This document shows, piece after piece, positions 8,327-17,300 of a stretch of 64,000 nt of DNA (position 1 is the first letter of the stretch; every line of letters starts with the position of its first letter). The notes under the pieces were generated by a model, which was given only the letters and a program-made list of their open reading frames with translations, made no database searches and was not told the origin of the DNA. The DNA comes from Flavobacteriaceae bacterium 3519-10 (GTDB lineage: Bacteria > Bacteroidota > Bacteroidia > Flavobacteriales > Weeksellaceae). A program made the position numbers and the translations under genes. The stretch is from contig CP001673.1 in the NCBI GenBank assembly GCA_000023725.1, positions 444,342-508,341 on the forward strand, given 5' to 3'.

Positions 8327-9157
8327 ATGGACTTATTTGGCGCACTGGATTTCCCCAACTTTTACGACCCGCAGATCTGGGTGAGTTTGCTCACGCTTAC
8401 GTTTCTGGAGATCGTGCTGGGCGTAGACAATATCATTTTTATCTCAATTATTTCCGATAAATTACCAAAAGAAAAGCAGAGGTTCGCAAGAAATCTCGGA
8501 CTTGCGTTTGCAATGATTTTCAGGGTAGTGCTGTTACTTATGATCAACTGGATCATCGGCCTAAAGGAAGCTGTGATCACGCTTGGCTGGTTTAACGAAC
8601 CCGGAACCGACCTTCCGCTTGCGCTGAGTTGGAAAGATATCATCCTTCTTGCCGGAGGTATTTTCCTTATTGCTAAAAGTACATTCGAGATTCATGGTAA
8701 AATGTCGGGTCATGATGATGCTCCGAAACCCAAATCAAGTGCTTCGAGCCTTATGACGATGGTAATTATTCAGATTATCGTGATCGATATGGTTTTCTCC
8801 TTAGATTCAATTTTAACCGCTATTGGCCTTGTAGACAACGTATTATTGATGATTATCGCGGTGGTAATCTCAATTGGAATTATGATGGCTTTTGCAGGAC
8901 CAATTTCAGCAATCATCAACAGATATCCGAGTTTGCAGATGCTTGCGCTGTCTTTCTTAGTCGTGATCGGTGTGATGTTGGTAGCGGAAGGTATTCATCA
9001 GCATGTTAGCAAGAACATTATCTATTCGTGTCTTGCGTTCAGTTTGATCGTTGAGGTTCTGAACATCCGCTTCAGAAACAAACAAAAGAGTAATTATCTA
9101 AAACTTAATCCGGATCTGAATGAGGATTTAAGTATTACCCATAAAGACGAACAATAA
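8327..9157 (+). CDS. TerC-family integral membrane protein
   Basis: The 276-residue, seven-helix protein carries the two diagnostic acidic membrane motifs of TerC/Alx proteins: FLEIVLGVDNIIFI near residue 27 and VIDMVFSLDSILTAIG near 155. Relatives act in manganese efflux or metal loading of exported proteins, and in tellurite resistance only when other ter genes are present; none are here. A manganese or general divalent metal role is therefore the likelier inference. The C-terminal tail is charged and cytoplasmic. Confidence 0.92.
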   Translation: MDLFGALDFPNFYDPQIWVSLLTLTFLEIVLGVDNIIFISIISDKLPKEKQRFARNLGLAFAMIFRVVLLLMINWIIGLKEAVITLGWFNEPGTDLPLALSWKDIILLAGGIFLIAKSTFEIHGKMSGHDDAPKPKSSASSLMTMVIIQIIVIDMVFSLDSILTAIGLVDNVLLMIIAVVISIGIMMAFAGPISAIINRYPSLQMLALSFLVVIGVMLVAEGIHQHVSKNIIYSCLAFSLIVEVLNIRFRNKQKSNYLKLNPDLNEDLSITHKDEQ

Positions 9158-9189
9158 AAAAAGGAGTGAAAATTTTCACTCCTTTTTTT
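9156..9189. terminator. Bidirectional terminator between terC and the flavin reductase gene
   Basis: An almost perfect palindrome, AAAAAAAGGAGTGAAAA with its complement, lies between two convergent genes and gives a T-run in both directions. Confidence 0.9.
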
Positions 9190-10009
9190 ATGAATTTAAG
9201 ATTCGCCAGGCTTCATTAACATTATTTTGAAATAGAAACTCCTGCGCCTTGCGGTGAAGGTTTTCATCTGCAGTAAAATTGCCATTGGCAAGCGCTTCCA
9301 CGTTCGCCAGCATTCCAAGGTGGTTACCTGTAAATACTTTTGAGAATTTAATGGCATCAGGCAATTGATCGAAGCCAATGCCTTTCGTAAGCAAAGGTTT
9401 CGGGACTTCGAAAAGGTTCTCTGCATTGTTTCTTGAATACCAGTTTCCGCCCAACCTCGCGACAAGATCCAGTTTTTTCTGATCCAAATTGCCGTCATCA
9501 TTCAGGTATTCTTCACGAATGTGGATTTTAATCACTTCAGAGATCACTAAATTTCCGGCACCGCCTTCAGTCCCCAGTGGTTTAACTTCCAAAACTTTGC
9601 ATTCTAAATTTACCGGGCACTCGCCGATGAGTTTTGGCTGAATTAAATCCGCATCACTCATCGTTAAACCCGCTTTCACAAACTCATTCACGCCGTGCTC
9701 ATATTCGGTCGAAGCCAGCGAAATCTGCTGAACGATACTGTAATTTACAATGCCGATCACCACCTCGGGTACCTGCAGAACATTTTCTAAAGTGTGCTTC
9801 GTGGTATTGTCGCGCACTCTTCTCGAAGGGGAGAAAATAACAACCGGCGGATTGGAACTGAATAAATTAAAAAAACTGAACGGACTTAAATTTACATTTC
9901 CATCAGCATCCACCGTGGAAGCCAGCGCAATTGGACGTGGCGCTATGGCGGTTTGTAAAAGTGTCTGAAGTTGCAAATTACTTACGTCCCCAGGTAAAAT
10001 CGTCTTCAT
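9188..10009 (-). CDS. Flavin reductase-like FMN-binding split-barrel protein
   Basis: The 273-residue protein matches the flavoredoxin/flavin-reductase fold: IAPRPIALASTVDADGNVNLSPFSFFNLFSSNPP at residues 20-55 is the FMN-binding segment, followed by TTKHTLENV and an acidic linker. Members bind FMN and reduce it or pass electrons from NAD(P)H. It begins 9 nt after fahA ends, on the same strand, so it is probably co-transcribed with hppD and fahA. A helper role in aromatic breakdown is inference from that context only. Confidence 0.85.
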   Translation of the reverse strand: MKTILPGDVSNLQLQTLLQTAIAPRPIALASTVDADGNVNLSPFSFFNLFSSNPPVVIFSPSRRVRDNTTKHTLENVLQVPEVVIGIVNYSIVQQISLASTEYEHGVNEFVKAGLTMSDADLIQPKLIGECPVNLECKVLEVKPLGTEGGAGNLVISEVIKIHIREEYLNDDGNLDQKKLDLVARLGGNWYSRNNAENLFEVPKPLLTKGIGFDQLPDAIKFSKVFTGNHLGMLANVEALANGNFTADENLHRKAQEFLFQNNVNEAWRILNS

Positions 10010-10018
10010 TTTTATGTT

Positions 10019-11266
10019 TTATTTTGCCGGCAATATCGTTCCGCTAACCTCACCAAATCCTACTCGAATTCCGTCTTTTTCCGCGAAACCCCGCATGATT
10101 ACCGTGTCGTGATCTTCGATGAATCTTCTTTCCTGGCCGTCATTCAGCTTTAATGGGTTTTGTCCGCGCCATGTGAGTTCGAGCATAGAGCCGAAAGATT
10201 TCGGGTCTGTACCTGAAATCGTGCCCGATGCATACATATCACCAACCTCAATGTTGCAGCCATTTACCGTGTGATGCGCGAGTTGCTGGGTCATGTTCCA
10301 GTACATAAATTTGTAATTGCTTTCCGAAACAAGACATTCAGTGCCTTTTTCCGGCTGAAGATAAACCTGGAGATTAATGTCGAAATTTTGCTCGCCTTCG
10401 AATTTTAAATAATCTAGAACTTCAGGCTGCTGTATCGGCGACGCAGTTCTGAAAGGCTCTAAAGCTTCCAGCGTTACCACCCACGAAGAGATTGAACTTC
10501 CGAAGTTTTTACCTAAAAACGGCCCGAGCGGCACATATTCCCAGCTTTGGATGTCGCGCGCAGACCAGTCGTTGAATAGGACCATCCCAAAAATAGCGTC
10601 TTCGGCTTCTGCTGTTGTGATGCTGTCGCCCATCTCGGTGTGTTTATTAACAATAAATGCCATTTCAAGTTCGAAATCGAGCTGTTTACACGGCCCGAAA
10701 ACCGGAGAATCTGCATCCGCGGGCTTGGTTTGGCCTTTCGGACGGATAATATCGGTGCCCGAAACAACGATCGACGAGGCACGGCCATGGTAGCCTACCG
10801 GAAGATGTTTCCAGTTGGGCAATAGCGCGTTCGCCGGGTCGCGGAACATTTTTCCGACGTTGGTGGCGTGTTCGATGCTGCTGTAGAAATCGGTGTAATT
10901 GGGGATGTGCACCGGCATCATCATTTTTACTTTATCAAGATCGAAGAAACAGTCTTCCTTGGTTTTTTCGTCATTGGCGAGTTTTGAATCTTCGCTAAGC
11001 AGTTCCTGCAATTTCAGCCGTACCGCGTTGGTAACCGGTTTGCCAAGCTCAATAAATTCATTCAGCGTGTAAGCTTCAAATACATTTTCGTTGATGCCGC
11101 TGATCTCATCGAAATACCCGTAATCATAAAGTGTGGCAAGATCAATAACCAGATCACCGATGCGCGTGCAGCATGCGATATATTCCTGATCAAAAACCGC
11201 AACGCCAAACGGAATGTTATGTATTGAAAAGTCTGAATCCTGAGCGTAGTTTACAAATGATTTCAT
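10019..11266 (-). CDS. fahA: Fumarylacetoacetase
   Basis: The 415-residue enzyme cleaves fumarylacetoacetate to fumarate and acetoacetate, the last step of tyrosine breakdown. It shows the N-terminal SH3-like region (FGVAVFDQEYIACCTRIGD), PVHIPNYTDFYSSIEHATNVGKMFRDP with the metal and catalytic residues, YHGRASSIVVSGTDI, and LDFELEMAFIV. The length fits eukaryote-type FAH rather than the shorter FAH-domain hydrolases. It follows hppD and a small exported-protein gene in one orientation. Confidence 0.96.
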   Translation of the reverse strand: MKSFVNYAQDSDFSIHNIPFGVAVFDQEYIACCTRIGDLVIDLATLYDYGYFDEISGINENVFEAYTLNEFIELGKPVTNAVRLKLQELLSEDSKLANDEKTKEDCFFDLDKVKMMMPVHIPNYTDFYSSIEHATNVGKMFRDPANALLPNWKHLPVGYHGRASSIVVSGTDIIRPKGQTKPADADSPVFGPCKQLDFELEMAFIVNKHTEMGDSITTAEAEDAIFGMVLFNDWSARDIQSWEYVPLGPFLGKNFGSSISSWVVTLEALEPFRTASPIQQPEVLDYLKFEGEQNFDINLQVYLQPEKGTECLVSESNYKFMYWNMTQQLAHHTVNGCNIEVGDMYASGTISGTDPKSFGSMLELTWRGQNPLKLNDGQERRFIEDHDTVIMRGFAEKDGIRVGFGEVSGTILPAK

Positions 11267-11345
11267 TGTTTTTTATTTTAAAGAAAAGGCTCAAAGAATA
11301 AAATGTTGCTTTAAACTTTGAACCTTATAATTAATAGATGTAAAA

Positions 11346-11807
11346 TTATTTTTTATTGAGTGCGCCTTCCTCGATCCACCGGTCTTTTGTGTTGACATCA
11401 ATTAGATAAAGAACCTTTTTCTGCTTGGTGAGCATGAGCGTTTTCGTTACAGGCATTGCGATTCTTTCACCTTCCAGTTTATCGGCGCGAAGAGAAATAA
11501 TATTGTGCTGAGAACGGACTATATCGCCTGAAAATACATTTGAAGAGCTTTTTCCGGTCTGTTTATCATCAAACATTTCAACGTAAGTTGCCAAATTTCC
11601 CTTGATGACGATGAAGCTTCGCTCAGTGTGATCTTCAAAATCCTTAATCAAAACAAATTTTGAGTTGTCCAGATTCACATCTTTGAGGTTTTTATTGATT
11701 CCTCGGCGTTCCTCCAGTTCATCTAAAATTGCACTGATGGTACCGTATTGCGCTTTGAGGCCTAAACCTGAAAGAACAAATAGCAATATGAAAAGTGTTT
11801 TCCTCAT
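11346..11807 (-). CDS. Small exported protein of unknown function between hppD and fahA
   Basis: The 153-residue product starts at the ATG at 11807 with a signal peptide (MRKTLFILLFVLSGLGLKAQ) and is otherwise unrecognised. The mature part begins YGTISAILDELEERRGINKNLKDVNLD and contains an alternating beta-like region ending DRWIEEGALNKK. Reading further upstream would overlap hppD in another frame, so the shorter start is preferred. Its position inside the tyrosine gene run is notable because the neighbours are cytosolic enzymes. No function is assigned. Confidence 0.75.
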   Translation of the reverse strand: MRKTLFILLFVLSGLGLKAQYGTISAILDELEERRGINKNLKDVNLDNSKFVLIKDFEDHTERSFIVIKGNLATYVEMFDDKQTGKSSSNVFSGDIVRSQHNIISLRADKLEGERIAMPVTKTLMLTKQKKVLYLIDVNTKDRWIEEGALNKK

Positions 11808-11835
11808 GTGTTTTATTTTACCGTTAAATTGAATG

Positions 11836-12966
11836 CTAAAGATTACCTCTGCGTTCCTGTTCTTTTTCAAGCGCCTCAAAAAGTGCTTTGAAATTCCCTG
11901 CCCCGAAACTTTGCGCACCGTGCCTTTCGATAATTTCGAAGAACAGGGTAGGTCGGTCTTCAACCGGTTTTGTGAAAATCTGCAGCAGGTAGCCTTCCTC
12001 GTCACAATCAATTAAAATTCCTAAATCGGATAATTTTTTAATGTCTTCATCAATTGTTCCCACACGTTCAGGAACCATATCATAGTAAGAATTTGGTGGC
12101 GCCGGTAAAAACTCAATGCCTCTTGCCTTAAGTTCGGTTACCGTTCTGATGATGTCTTTTGTTGCGACCGCGATATGCTGCACGCCTTCGTCTTCATAAA
12201 AATCCAGATATTCTTCAACCTGAGATTTTCTTTTTCCTTCCGCGGGCTCGTTGATCGGGAATTTTGCGAAACCGTTTCCGTTGCTCATCACTTTACTCAT
12301 CAGCGCAGAATATTCGGTGTTGATCTGCTTGTCGTCAAAACTCAGGATATTCACAAAACCCATCACATTTTCATACCATTCAACAGTCGGAATCATGCGG
12401 TTCCAGTCAACATTCCCCACGCAATGATCCACGTATAAAAGTCCAACTTCGGTAGGATTATAGTTGCTTACCCATTTTTGGTAGCCCGGCATGAAATCGC
12501 CGTGGTAATTTTTTCTTTCGACGAACATATGCACGGTTTCGCCGTAGGTGTAAATGCCGGACATGCGCACTTCGCCCTGCTCATCGGTGAGCGTTAAAGG
12601 TTCAAGATATGGTTTTGCGCCACGTTTGGTGGTTTCCTCAAAAGCAGAATAGGCATCGTCAACCCACAGTGCGAGCACTTTTACACCATCACCATGTTTT
12701 TTCTGATGCTCACAAATCGGGGAGTTTGAATTTAAACCTGATGTGAAAACGAGACGTATTTTACCTTGCTGAACCACATACGAAGCTCTGTCCCGAACTC
12801 CCGTTTCAGGACCCGAATACGCTACAGACTGAAAACCAAATGCAGTTTTGTAGAAGTGTGCGGCCTGCTTGGCATTTCCAACATAAAATTCGATATAATC
12901 GGTACCGTTGATGGGTAAGAAATTTTCGGCCTTAGCTATTTTTTCGGCGAAAGTGAGTGTAGACAT
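11836..12966 (-). CDS. hppD: 4-hydroxyphenylpyruvate dioxygenase
   Basis: The 376-residue enzyme converts 4-hydroxyphenylpyruvate to homogentisate using ferrous iron. It has two vicinal-oxygen-chelate halves. Iron ligands are visible as His in YVDHCVGNVD, His in VQHIAVATKDI, and Glu in FFEIIERHG near the C-terminus. The start MSTLTFAEK fits the family. It heads the hppD, small exported protein, fahA, flavin reductase series. An 8-bp inverted repeat lies 19-40 nt upstream of the start and could be a regulator site. Confidence 0.97.
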   Translation of the reverse strand: MSTLTFAEKIAKAENFLPINGTDYIEFYVGNAKQAAHFYKTAFGFQSVAYSGPETGVRDRASYVVQQGKIRLVFTSGLNSNSPICEHQKKHGDGVKVLALWVDDAYSAFEETTKRGAKPYLEPLTLTDEQGEVRMSGIYTYGETVHMFVERKNYHGDFMPGYQKWVSNYNPTEVGLLYVDHCVGNVDWNRMIPTVEWYENVMGFVNILSFDDKQINTEYSALMSKVMSNGNGFAKFPINEPAEGKRKSQVEEYLDFYEDEGVQHIAVATKDIIRTVTELKARGIEFLPAPPNSYYDMVPERVGTIDEDIKKLSDLGILIDCDEEGYLLQIFTKPVEDRPTLFFEIIERHGAQSFGAGNFKALFEALEKEQERRGNL

Positions 12967-12984
12967 AAGTGTAATTTTAGATAT

Positions 12985-13006
12985 GCCAAATTACGAAAAA
13001 TTTGGC
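12985..13006. promoter_or_regulatory. Operator-like inverted repeat upstream of hppD
   Basis: GCCAAATT and AATTTGGC form a perfect 8-bp inverted repeat with a 6-nt spacer, ending 19 nt before the hppD start codon. The size fits a dimeric regulator site overlapping the promoter. The regulator is unknown; the Crp-type gene at 13068 is a positional candidate only. Confidence 0.4.
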
Positions 13007-13067
13007 GTTTTCGAAATTTTAGCTTTTCATCCCTGCTTCGTTGCCCGCCATGTTTCATAATTTAACT

Positions 13068-13676
13068 TCAGCGCTGAATCTTTAACAAATATTCCTGTAG
13101 TCTTTTATTTTTGCAGCGGGAAAAGGTTTCGGGCGTTATCTGGAGGTACGAAGCGATTACTTTGTCGGTAAGCCGAGCTTCCAAATCAGGATTTTCTTTC
13201 AAAAATAAATCTACCTTTTCCTGTGGTGAAAAAGAAGTTAAAAATTCCAACATTTTAATCTGAAAATTCTGAAAATCTTCTAATATTTTGGTGTACATCT
13301 TCTCGGCATTCGGGGAAACCTCAATGAAATCGCGGAATGCATTCCGGTCGATAACCAGCACTTCTGTTTTTTCCATCGCCTGGATGCTTGCCGGGCTTGC
13401 AATTTTTTCAAGGAAACTGATAAGGATTGTACAGAACTCATTTTCTGTCGCAATTAATCTTGTGAACTCCGATCCGTTTTTATTCACATGAAAAGTTCGG
13501 ACTGAACCTTTTTTGATGAAATAAATCTTGTTACACACATCGCCGGCATTAAGTATGATTTCATTTTTCCCGAAAAGTTGCTGTTCAAAGTATTGTGCGA
13601 TTAATTTTTCATCTTCCGGCGTGAAACTGAATTTAAGTTTGGCGAAATCGATAAGTGCCTGAAAAGTGTTTATCAT
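13068..13676 (-). CDS. Crp/Fnr-family transcriptional regulator
   Basis: The 202-residue protein has an N-terminal cyclic-nucleotide-binding-like barrel (residues ~20-120, with GDVCNKIYFIKKGSVRTF) and a C-terminal winged helix (residues ~150-198, LTDKVIASYLQITPETFSRCKNKRL). The barrel lacks the full set of cAMP-contact residues, as is common in Bacteroidetes members, so its ligand is unknown. It has no Fnr-type cysteine cluster. It is encoded just upstream of hppD on the same strand, with a 100-nt gap. Confidence 0.88.
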   Translation of the reverse strand: MINTFQALIDFAKLKFSFTPEDEKLIAQYFEQQLFGKNEIILNAGDVCNKIYFIKKGSVRTFHVNKNGSEFTRLIATENEFCTILISFLEKIASPASIQAMEKTEVLVIDRNAFRDFIEVSPNAEKMYTKILEDFQNFQIKMLEFLTSFSPQEKVDLFLKENPDLEARLTDKVIASYLQITPETFSRCKNKRLQEYLLKIQR

Positions 13677-13718
13677 TCTAATTATTAAACACTAAATATA
13701 AACATAACCCGTAAGTTT

Positions 13719-14104
13719 TTAAAATTCGATGATGATTCCACCAGTTGTAAAATTGATTTCCTGGATTTTAGTCAGACCTGTTTGCGGTGCAATTTTAATA
13801 GCTTTCTTAGTTTTTTGGATGAAGAAATATAAAACGGAACGGAAGTGATTCCCGATAATACTCCCAATAATGAAATGCCAATTCCAGTAAACTGCTGTCC
13901 CGATATCAGAAATTTATTATCGTCAGTGCCTGTAACAATTATTCCAGAAATAAATAGCGCTCCACCAGTGATCGCTAAAATGTTTGCGGTTTTTTTCTGC
14001 CGCTGTGATTTTTCCAAATATCGCTGTAAATCTGAATGATCTGTATTTTGACCGTACAAATTTTGGACTGTTAAAAGCACCAGAAATATTACGAAAGCTT
14101 TCAT
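13719..14104 (-). pseudogene. Small exported/membrane protein gene with a probable frameshift near its 3' end
   Basis: As it stands the frame from ATG 14104 codes for 110 residues and stops at 13772. It has a signal peptide (MKAFVIFLVLLTVQNLYGQ), a coiled segment and two membrane helices, ending SSSKKLRKLLKLHRKQV. Adding one A to the A6 run (plus-strand T at 13811-13816) switches to a frame that continues with TKKAIKIAPQTGLTKIQE and ends IIIEF at 13719, which reads as a more natural C-terminus than the current Lys/Arg/Leu-rich tail. I therefore think one base is missing, by mutation, phase change or sequencing error. The function is unknown. Confidence 0.55.
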
Positions 14105-14178
14105 GATTTTTTTTTGTTAAATATGGCGCATTTGACCGTTGAAAAACATGATTCAAATCAAGATTTTAAGAAGACATC

Positions 14179-14202
14179 AAAAATCCCGAAGATTAATCGG
14201 GA
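14179..14202 (-). terminator. Intrinsic terminator after the CoA-transferase gene
   Basis: TCCCGA and TCGGGA form a 6-bp stem, followed on the minus strand by five T (plus-strand A at 14179-14183). It lies 15 nt after the stop codon at 14217. Confidence 0.75.
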
Positions 14203-14216
14203 CTTTATTTATAAGA

Positions 14217-15494
14217 TTACAGGCATTTAAAACGGTCGAAAGTAGCTTTTTCAAGCATTTCGCGGTCATCAGGATGCGAAATTTCGATGAGCGCTTTGGC
14301 TCTTTGTCTTAAACTTTTGCCGTACAGATAAGCGGTGCCGAACTCAGTTACTACATAGTGAATGTGCCCTCTGGTGGTTACAACACCCGCGCCCTGTTTT
14401 AAGAACGGAACGATTCTCGGCACGCCTTTTTTGGTTCGTGATGAAATCGCGATAATAGGTTTTCCGCCTTCAGAAAGTGCCGCACCACGCATGAAATCCA
14501 TTTGTCCGCCGATTCCGCTGAACTGAAAAGTTCCGATGGAATCTGCACAAACCTGCCCCGTTAGATCGATTTCAATTGCAGAATTGATGGCGACCATGTT
14601 TTTGTTTTTCATGATGTTAATCGGGTAATTCACATGTTCCACATCCATGAATGCGAACGACGGATTGTCATCAATATAATCGTAAAGTTTTCTGGTTCCG
14701 AAAGCAAAACTTGTGATCGTGCGGTTAGAGTGGGTGCCTTTATATTTATTCGTAATAATGTCGTTTGCAACCAGATCCACAATTCCGTCGCTGATCATTT
14801 CGGTATGAATTCCGAGGTCTTTGTGGTTGTGAAGACATTTAAGCACCGCATCAGGTATGGTGCCTATTCCCATCTGAAGCGTCGCACGGTCGTCAATAAG
14901 GTGCGCGACGTTATTGCCAATCAGTAATTCTTCAGCCCCCACTTTTGCGCCATAATCTACCGTCAGCAGTTCCTCCTCGTGCCACACCATTTTATGGATC
15001 TTGCTGTAATGTATCATGCCGTCTCCATGTGTGCGTGGCATGCGTGGGTTTACCTGCGCAATGATGATTTTTGCCGTATCCACCGCGCTGCGGGCTACGT
15101 CAACGGAAGTTCCGAGCGTACAGTAGCCGTGCTGATCAGGTGGTGAAACCGTCACCATCGCCACATCGATCGGCAGAATTCCTTTTTTAAACAGCAGCGG
15201 AATTTCACTTAAAAAAACAGGAACGAAATCTCCCTGCTCTGAATTGATGGCCGAACGAACCGGCGTGGAAACGAACAGCGAATTGATATAAAAACTATCC
15301 TTGTATTGTGGTTTCGCAATTTCAACGTTGCCCTGCTGGGTAATTGAGACAAATTCCACCTCGCGCAGACGCGAAGCCTGACGCGCAAGCTCGTCAATGA
15401 AGCAATTCGGTGTACAGGCGCTGCCGTGTGAAAATATCCTGTCGCCGCTTTTAATAAGTGATACCGCTTCTTCAGCGCTTACATATTGAACCAT
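14217..15494 (-). CDS. Acetyl-CoA hydrolase/transferase-family CoA-transferase
   Basis: The 425-residue protein (start MVQYVSAEEAV; a 10-residue longer start at 15524 is possible) belongs to the class of CoA-transferases that includes succinyl-CoA:acetate and 4-hydroxybutyrate CoA-transferases. Both halves are present: SHGSACTPNCFIDELA at the N-terminus and GIHTEMISDG, which carries the catalytic Glu, followed by the GGQMDFMRGAALSEGGKPI loop. It lies between hppD and hmgA. Activation of an acid from aromatic breakdown is possible, but the substrate is not fixed by sequence. Confidence 0.87.
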   Translation of the reverse strand: MVQYVSAEEAVSLIKSGDRIFSHGSACTPNCFIDELARQASRLREVEFVSITQQGNVEIAKPQYKDSFYINSLFVSTPVRSAINSEQGDFVPVFLSEIPLLFKKGILPIDVAMVTVSPPDQHGYCTLGTSVDVARSAVDTAKIIIAQVNPRMPRTHGDGMIHYSKIHKMVWHEEELLTVDYGAKVGAEELLIGNNVAHLIDDRATLQMGIGTIPDAVLKCLHNHKDLGIHTEMISDGIVDLVANDIITNKYKGTHSNRTITSFAFGTRKLYDYIDDNPSFAFMDVEHVNYPINIMKNKNMVAINSAIEIDLTGQVCADSIGTFQFSGIGGQMDFMRGAALSEGGKPIIAISSRTKKGVPRIVPFLKQGAGVVTTRGHIHYVVTEFGTAYLYGKSLRQRAKALIEISHPDDREMLEKATFDRFKCL

Positions 15495-15660
15495 ATTACT
15501 GTTTTTCTGTTGATTGATCCCCAAAAATACTTAATTAGAACTGTATCTGAAGTGAGAGAAGTCATTTTTCCTTAAAATCTTTTGCAAAAAATCTTGTTGA
15601 TTAATCAAATTTGTATTTACTTTGTATTACAAAGTTCTTTCTAACTTTAAAACAAGAATT

Positions 15661-15951
15661 ATGATGAACACAACACAAAGAAATCTTGCAATTTACGGCC
15701 TGCCGGCAATGTTGCTGTCCCTGCCACTGATCGCGATGCAGTTTACGCGGGAGGTCAACTGGACGTTTTCCGATTTTGTAATCGGAGGTGTATTGCTTTT
15801 CGGCACTGCCGGAGTGATTGATCTTGTACTCAGGACTGTAAAAACGCGCAGAAACAGAATCATTCTGTGCGTAAGCGTGCTCGTGGTTTTATTCCTGGTT
15901 TGGGCTGAACTTGCCGTAGGTGTTTTTGGGACACCGTTTGCAGGAAGCTGA
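15661..15951 (+). CDS. Small three-helix membrane protein of unknown function
   Basis: The 96-residue product begins MMNTTQRNLAIYG and has three hydrophobic segments (residues ~10-25, 37-54, 68-90) separated by short basic loops (RTVKTRRNR). I do not recognise a family. It is divergent from the CoA-transferase gene and convergent with hmgA. A TTG followed by TACTTTG about 35 nt before the ATG resembles a promoter. The later ATG pair is preferred over an upstream start lying in that promoter-like sequence. Confidence 0.65.
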   Translation: MMNTTQRNLAIYGLPAMLLSLPLIAMQFTREVNWTFSDFVIGGVLLFGTAGVIDLVLRTVKTRRNRIILCVSVLVVLFLVWAELAVGVFGTPFAGS

Positions 15952-16010
15952 CCCCAAGTGATGTAAAACACAAATGCCGGAGTAATCCGGCTTTTTGTTA
16001 TTTAAGTATA

Positions 16011-17198
16011 TTATTCCTGAGAGCGGTCTTCGAGATGGTTTTCATCGGTTTCAATCCAAGAAGTTTTGTAGGTTGGATCTTCCACTTTCAAAGCTTCCTC
16101 GGTTAATTTCAAAGGTCTGAAAGGATCTACCATCACCGCAAATTCTTCAGTGAATTTCTTGCCGATGCTGCGTTCCATCGCGCCGGGATGAGGTCCGTGG
16201 ACGATACCGCCCGGATGCAAAGTGAAATCCATCAGATCAATATGGTTTCGGCTCATAAAATCACCTTCTGTGTAGAACAGAACTTCGTCTGAATCGATGT
16301 TGGAATGGTTATAAGGCGCGGGAATAGCCAGCGGATGATAATCGTACATTCTTGCCACAAAGGAACAGACTACGAAGTTGTGCGCTTCAAACGTCTGATG
16401 GATCGGCGGCGGCAGGTGAACGCGGCCTGTGATCGGTTCAAAGTTTTTAATATTGAATTTAAATGGATAGAAATAGCCGTCCCAACCAACCACATCAAAC
16501 GGATGCGTGGCGTAGATGAAATCCCAGATTTGGTTTTCTTTTTTTACTTTAATTAAAAAATCGCCTTTTTCATCTTTGGGTGCAACGAAAGTAGGCGTGA
16601 TGATATCTCTTTCATTAAAAGGCGAATGTTCGAGAAGCTGCCCAAACTCGTTTCGGTATCGTTTCGGTGTGTAAATAGGAGAGTGGCTTTCTACGATCAG
16701 AAAGACGTTGTTTTCGGTGAAGACCTCTAACTGATAAATGGTGCCGCGTGGGATAATCAGATAATCGCCGACTGAGAATTCGAGATTTCCAACGAAAGTC
16801 TTTAAGATGCCGCTTCCTTCATGCACGAAAAGCATTTCATCACACTCGGCGTTTTTGTAGAAATATTCGGTGGATCTGCGCGGCTTGGCGAGACCCATTT
16901 TAAGGTCGTTATTCAGCATCAGGATCTTGCGGCTGTCGAGAAAATCGTCTTCGGCAGCGACGTTCATCCCTTTAAACATCCTTGGCGTCACATTTTTTTC
17001 AACCGCAATTTTTGGGGTAACATCTTTCGGTTCGCTGATCGATTTTATTTGCGTCGGCCGGTGGATATGATAGAGCAACGATGAGATTCCGTGGAAACCT
17101 TCGGTGCCGAAAAGCTGTTCGTAGTAAAATTTACCTTCGTCGGACTTAAAAACGGTGTGCCTTTTCTGCGGAATTTTTCCTGAATGATGGTATCTCAT
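16011..17198 (-). CDS. hmgA: Homogentisate 1,2-dioxygenase
   Basis: The 395-residue enzyme opens homogentisate to maleylacetoacetate, the step after HppD. Family signatures include MRYHHSGKIPQKRHT at the N-terminus, CDEMLFVHEGSGIL, the cupin metal-site region HPGGIVHGPHPGAMERSIGK with its His residues, and ETDENHL at the end. The length is slightly under the ~440 of mammalian enzymes and typical of the Bacteroidetes form. It is separated from the hppD-fahA unit by about 4 kb but reads in the same direction. Confidence 0.95.
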   Translation of the reverse strand: MRYHHSGKIPQKRHTVFKSDEGKFYYEQLFGTEGFHGISSLLYHIHRPTQIKSISEPKDVTPKIAVEKNVTPRMFKGMNVAAEDDFLDSRKILMLNNDLKMGLAKPRRSTEYFYKNAECDEMLFVHEGSGILKTFVGNLEFSVGDYLIIPRGTIYQLEVFTENNVFLIVESHSPIYTPKRYRNEFGQLLEHSPFNERDIITPTFVAPKDEKGDFLIKVKKENQIWDFIYATHPFDVVGWDGYFYPFKFNIKNFEPITGRVHLPPPIHQTFEAHNFVVCSFVARMYDYHPLAIPAPYNHSNIDSDEVLFYTEGDFMSRNHIDLMDFTLHPGGIVHGPHPGAMERSIGKKFTEEFAVMVDPFRPLKLTEEALKVEDPTYKTSWIETDENHLEDRSQE

Positions 17199-17300
17199 TT
17201 CTCAACTTTTATTTAAAGTAAAATTAACGATTTATTTCGGTTTTAAGATTCACGGTGAAAGTGTGCGCCGCTAAAGGCTGCTTATCAAGGTTAGTCAGTT

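Noticed and set aside
8327..9157. TerC as a sign of a tellurite resistance cluster
   Set aside because: No other ter genes are nearby, and TerC-family proteins commonly act in manganese handling.
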